Shown here: one piece after another, positions 61,088 to 64,000 of the stretch
Layout: every line of letters starts with the position of its first letter
How positions within the stretch are numbered: the stretch's first letter is position 1
DNA from: Marinifilum sp. D737
GTDB lineage: Bacteria; Bacteroidota; Bacteroidia; Bacteroidales; Marinifilaceae
DNA: 64,000 nucleotides
Reading direction: 5' to 3'
Assembly (NCBI RefSeq): GCF_026672275.1
Contig: NZ_JANQCD010000020.1
Span: 1 to 64,000 of the forward strand
Made by a program: the position numbers and the translations under genes
Notes under the pieces: model-generated
What the model saw: the letters and a program-made list of their open reading frames with translations, nothing else
The model's database searches: none
Told to the model about the DNA's origin: nothing

Positions 61088-61801
61088 ATGAAAAATCTAT
61101 TATTATCCTGTCTCTTTATGATTGCCATATTATTATCGGCTTGCAAAAACGAAAAACAAAGCAAATCAATTGACGTTCCCGATGGAAAAGAAAAAATCAC
61201 AGTAACAGAATTGATTAATGGCAACACCTACTCATACATCAAAGGAAACAATGAGAATAGTGAAATATGGGTTGCCATTAGAAAACAGCCAATTGAAATT
61301 GGCAAAACCTATTTTTACAAAGATGCTTTGCCAATGAAAGATTTTCACAGCAAGGAATTAAACAGAACTTTCCCCTTAATCTATTTCTTAAACTCCCTCT
61401 CATCTGAGACTTCGAAAAAAGCAGTTTTACCCCATGGATCACAAATGAAAAAGCCAACTGCGGTTAAAGTTGAAGTAGACATTAAGGCCAGTAAAGACTT
61501 TACGAATATTGAAAACATCTACAAAAAGAAAGACCAACTAGTCAATTCAATTATTAAAGTAAAAGGGAAAGTAACCAAATTCAATAAGAATATATTAAAC
61601 AGAAACTGGATTCATATTCAAGATGGAACCGAGCACAATGGCAATTTTGATTTAACAATCACATCAACTCAAACCGTAAGCGTTGGAGAAGTAATTGAAT
61701 TCAAGGGAGTTTTAATTACAGATAAAGATTTTGGAGCAGGATACAAGTATGATGTACTTTTAGAAAATGCAGAAAAATTAAACAGCACAAAATCTCAATA
61801 A
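61088..61801 (+). CDS. NrfJ-like OB-fold lipoprotein
   Basis: The start was set at the Met giving a lipoprotein signal (KNLLLSCLFMIAILLSAC, Cys19), 237 residues; the upstream Met at 61061 lacks this. The segment TYSYIKGNNENSEIWVAIRK followed by GKTYFYKDALPMKDFHSK and ELNRTFPLIYFL matches proteins found beside cytochrome c nitrite reductase genes (NrfJ-like). A second half with IIKVKGKVTKFNKNILNRN, WIHIQDGT and EVIEFKGVLITDKDFGAGYK is OB-fold-like. Such proteins are thought to assist periplasmic redox enzymes. It is divergent from the propeller/redox cluster, so they may share regulation. Confidence 0.78.
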   Translation: MKNLLLSCLFMIAILLSACKNEKQSKSIDVPDGKEKITVTELINGNTYSYIKGNNENSEIWVAIRKQPIEIGKTYFYKDALPMKDFHSKELNRTFPLIYFLNSLSSETSKKAVLPHGSQMKKPTAVKVEVDIKASKDFTNIENIYKKKDQLVNSIIKVKGKVTKFNKNILNRNWIHIQDGTEHNGNFDLTITSTQTVSVGEVIEFKGVLITDKDFGAGYKYDVLLENAEKLNSTKSQ

Positions 61802-61895
61802 ATTTTATAATAAACTTTTGACTATTTGATTTATTTTATATAATTTTAATATCAGTCTCAATTACTACATACAACATTACTTTTTACCCACTATG

Positions 61896-61919
61896 AAAAA
61901 ACGGCTTCGGTCGTTTTTT
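61896..61919 (+). terminator. Terminator after the OB-fold lipoprotein gene
   Basis: AAAAAACG, loop GCTTCGGT, then CGTTTTTT and more T. It lies 95 nt after the stop codon. Confidence 0.8.
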
Positions 61920-61995
61920 TTTATCACATTATTACATACAATCGCTCTAAAACATACGATAACAATTTCAATTAAAGATCGATTTGTTAATTTTA

Positions 61996-64000
61996 ATGCT
62001 GATTCAAAATGAAGCTATGCAAAAAAGTCAGCTAAATCAACACCTACGTTTTATACTTATTCTCCTTGCTGTAGTAAATATGCCAGGCTGTAAATCGGAC
62101 AATAATTTAATCTTTAATTCTGATCAATATAACATCTACCCAAACCGTGTTGAACAGGGTGAATTCCTTGCAATTGCCAAAAACAAAAAGGAAATTAACT
62201 CCTCATACCCTTATCTGCAAAACAACAAGTGGAAACTAAAACGCAGTTTGTTTCATTATCCAGCATACCAATCGAATCATGAAATTTTAAATGCGATATA
62301 CAACCTGTCATTAGAGGAAATCGACCGAAAAATTTTAAATGACAGCATCTTTTCTAAAGAAAACATTACAAGTACTAATTTAGGGTATTCGGGCATGCTA
62401 TCATTGTCAATACTTCATCCTAAAGCATGTCAAAATAGTCTAATGCAAAGGGTGAAGAACGATAGAATCATTCAAGATCCGGGAACCGGAGGCTCCTGGC
62501 CCATTGGTTCGGATCGTTTGATATGGGCTACAGCTGCATGGGATATCTACAAGGTAACTGGAGATACCGATTGGCTTCGAAGAACCTACTTCATTATAAA
62601 AAACAGCATTGATGATGACATTAATTTAATATGGAATTATCATTCTCATCTATTTAAAGGAGAAGCCTCATTCCTAAATCGCCAGGAACAATCCTACCCA
62701 AAATGGATGTCACCTACCGACATATACGAAACCTATTCTTTATCGAACCAGGTAGTTCATTACAAGGCTTTGCAAATACTTATTGAGATGGGAAACCTTC
62801 TTAATAAGGATACACAAAAGTACCATCACATCTCCGAAGCATTAAAAAAGAGTATCAACAGCAAATTTAAAATCGAAGGCAAAAAACACCTTGGTCAATT
62901 CCGATACAACAATTACAATTTGGTATCACAACATTCTGATGCTCTTGGTGAATCTCTTGCCAACATCTGGAATATAAGTGAGAATACTGCAGAGAATATT
63001 CCAATACATCAATTTGGAGTCGCTTGTTTTCATCCTCAAATTCCCAACATCGCCAACTATCACAACAACAGCATTTGGCCTTTTATTCAGGCAACATGGA
63101 ATTGGGCAGCAGCGGAAAACCAAAATACGAAAGCTGTACTATGGGGGCTTGCCTCTTCAATTAGATCAACAGCATTATTTTTAACAAATAAAAGAAGCTT
63201 TTTAATTGATAACGGAGATTTCCAGCATACGGAAAAAGATTCTAATTCAAACCTATTAAGTGCCTCGGCAAGTATCTCTAATTTCCTTCATGTTCTGATG
63301 GGAATCAATCTCACAACAGAAGAATTAGAGTTTAACCCTGTTATCCCGCGAGAATTTAAAGGCAAGCAGGTACTAAGCAACCTTAAATACAACAAGGCAA
63401 TCCTTCATGTTGAAATACTCGGGTTTGGAAATAAGATTAGTTCATTCACTTTTGACGGCACGCCCTACAAAAGAGCCGTTGTCCCTAAAAACATCGAAGG
63501 GCATCACAAAATTGTGATAAAAATGAACAATGAAATCCCTATTGATGAAAAAATAAATGTAGTTGAACATTTGTATTCACCCGAAACTCCAAACTTATCC
63601 TACACAAACGATCAGTTAGAATGGAATAAGATCAATAATGCCACTCATTATAAGATTTATCAAAACGGAGATCTTTTACTCGAAACAAAAGACAATTATA
63701 TGGTTGAAGTTAACTTCTCTCAACCAGTTGAATTTTGTGTACAAGCAGTGGATAGTTCAAACCAACACTCCTTTCTTTCCAAACCAGTCCTTCTGTATGA
63801 AAGCAAGTATGAAAAACTCCTGGAAGCGGAAGCATTTCAAAGCAATCGGAAATCGTCTTTTGTAGTATTAAAGAAAACCGACAAAGAACCATACTACTTT
63901 CAGGTTAAAGCTCCCAGAAATGGCAGCTACAAATTGAGCTTTTTATATGCAAATGGAAATGGGGACATTAAAACAGGAGACAAATGCGCCAGCAGAAGCC
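61996..64000 (+). CDS. Large lipoprotein resembling six-hairpin (alpha/alpha) glycoside hydrolases, partial at right edge
   Basis: The reading frame is open from the ATG at 61996 to the window end, at least 668 residues with no stop. An alternative start at 62017 (MQKSQLNQ) is equally plausible. A lipoprotein signal ends NMPGC (Cys32). Residues about 150-420 have the toroid pattern of trehalase/GH63-like glycosidases, including GGSWPIGSDRLIW, AAWDIYKVTGDTDWLRR and HNNSIWPFIQATWNW. Residues about 535-625 look like a fibronectin-III-type domain (LEWNKINNATHYKIYQNGD). The end of the window enters a carbohydrate-binding-module-like region (LLEAEAFQSN and YKLSFLYANGNG). A role in surface glycan breakdown is likely; the exact GH family is not assigned. 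Confidence 0.8.
   Translation, partial: MLIQNEAMQKSQLNQHLRFILILLAVVNMPGCKSDNNLIFNSDQYNIYPNRVEQGEFLAIAKNKKEINSSYPYLQNNKWKLKRSLFHYPAYQSNHEILNAIYNLSLEEIDRKILNDSIFSKENITSTNLGYSGMLSLSILHPKACQNSLMQRVKNDRIIQDPGTGGSWPIGSDRLIWATAAWDIYKVTGDTDWLRRTYFIIKNSIDDDINLIWNYHSHLFKGEASFLNRQEQSYPKWMSPTDIYETYSLSNQVVHYKALQILIEMGNLLNKDTQKYHHISEALKKSINSKFKIEGKKHLGQFRYNNYNLVSQHSDALGESLANIWNISENTAENIPIHQFGVACFHPQIPNIANYHNNSIWPFIQATWNWAAAENQNTKAVLWGLASSIRSTALFLTNKRSFLIDNGDFQHTEKDSNSNLLSASASISNFLHVLMGINLTTEELEFNPVIPREFKGKQVLSNLKYNKAILHVEILGFGNKISSFTFDGTPYKRAVVPKNIEGHHKIVIKMNNEIPIDEKINVVEHLYSPETPNLSYTNDQLEWNKINNATHYKIYQNGDLLLETKDNYMVEVNFSQPVEFCVQAVDSSNQHSFLSKPVLLYESKYEKLLEAEAFQSNRKSSFVVLKKTDKEPYYFQVKAPRNGSYKLSFLYANGNGDIKTGDKCASRS

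Overview
The window reads as an AT-rich chromosome segment of an anaerobic or facultatively anaerobic member of the Bacteroidota, most likely Marinilabiliales (Marinifilaceae-like). This is inferred from gene content (IcmF, a split Etf:menaquinone oxidoreductase, a Bacteroidota-type V/A-ATPase with a DUF2764 protein, GxxExxY and RAYT proteins), from lipoprotein signals, and from the dense intergenic palindromes. No rRNA, tRNA or CRISPR array was seen. Species identity is not established.

Layout. 1-690: a single-domain IS200/IS605-like (RAYT) transposase between 51-bp direct repeats with small REP-like hairpins. 720-14629: a ten-gene minus-strand acyl-CoA operon. Read in transcription order it encodes enoyl-CoA hydratase, 3-hydroxyacyl-CoA dehydrogenase, thiolase, acyl-CoA dehydrogenase, EtfB, EtfA, a membrane cytochrome-b/Fe-S protein, a CCG Fe-S protein, fused isobutyryl-CoA mutase (IcmF) and a biotin-dependent carboxyltransferase. 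Together these would convert isobutyryl/butyryl-CoA to acetyl-CoA and pass electrons through Etf to menaquinone. 14870-17968: YebC-family protein and a secreted zinc metallopeptidase. 17969-23340: repeat-rich accessory zone with duplicated structured elements, an 11-bp tandem array, orphan genes, a beta-propeller gene fragment and a serine hydrolase lipoprotein. 23341-25137: ABC exporter. 25608-32715: seven-gene V/A-type ATPase operon in the order A-B-E-DUF2764-D-I-K, with a c-ring resembling Na+-binding ones. 33251-36806: M18 aminopeptidase, an exonuclease-BRCT protein lacking two catalytic Asp residues, and a nitroreductase.

36938-60657 is the most unusual region: about 24 kb of genes all on the minus strand. 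It combines (i) an isoprenoid module (DXDD class II terpene cyclase homologue, a second alpha/alpha-toroid protein, a DUF116-polyprenyl diphosphate synthase fusion), (ii) a radical SAM protein and a ferredoxin-like protein with a Cys-rich tail, (iii) a cytosolic NADH module (HydC-HydB/NuoEF fusion plus an NuoG-like/GltD-like flavoprotein without a visible NAD(P)H domain), (iv) a NosR/NapH-like membrane Fe-S protein with two Tat-signal Cys proteins, and (v) six PQQ-like plus one NHL-like beta-propeller proteins and an orphan ABC ATPase. The parts suggest electron transfer from NADH to the periplasm coupled to an isoprenoid product or carrier. That link is inference. A GxxExxY-protein unit with a decayed second copy has inserted into this cluster.

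61088-64000: an NrfJ-like OB-fold lipoprotein, a terminator, and the 5' part of a large lipoprotein resembling six-hairpin glycoside hydrolases that runs off the right edge. Several dispersed palindromic repeat families (TAATACC-ended elements, GAGACGC palindromes, REP-like hairpins) punctuate the intergenic regions.
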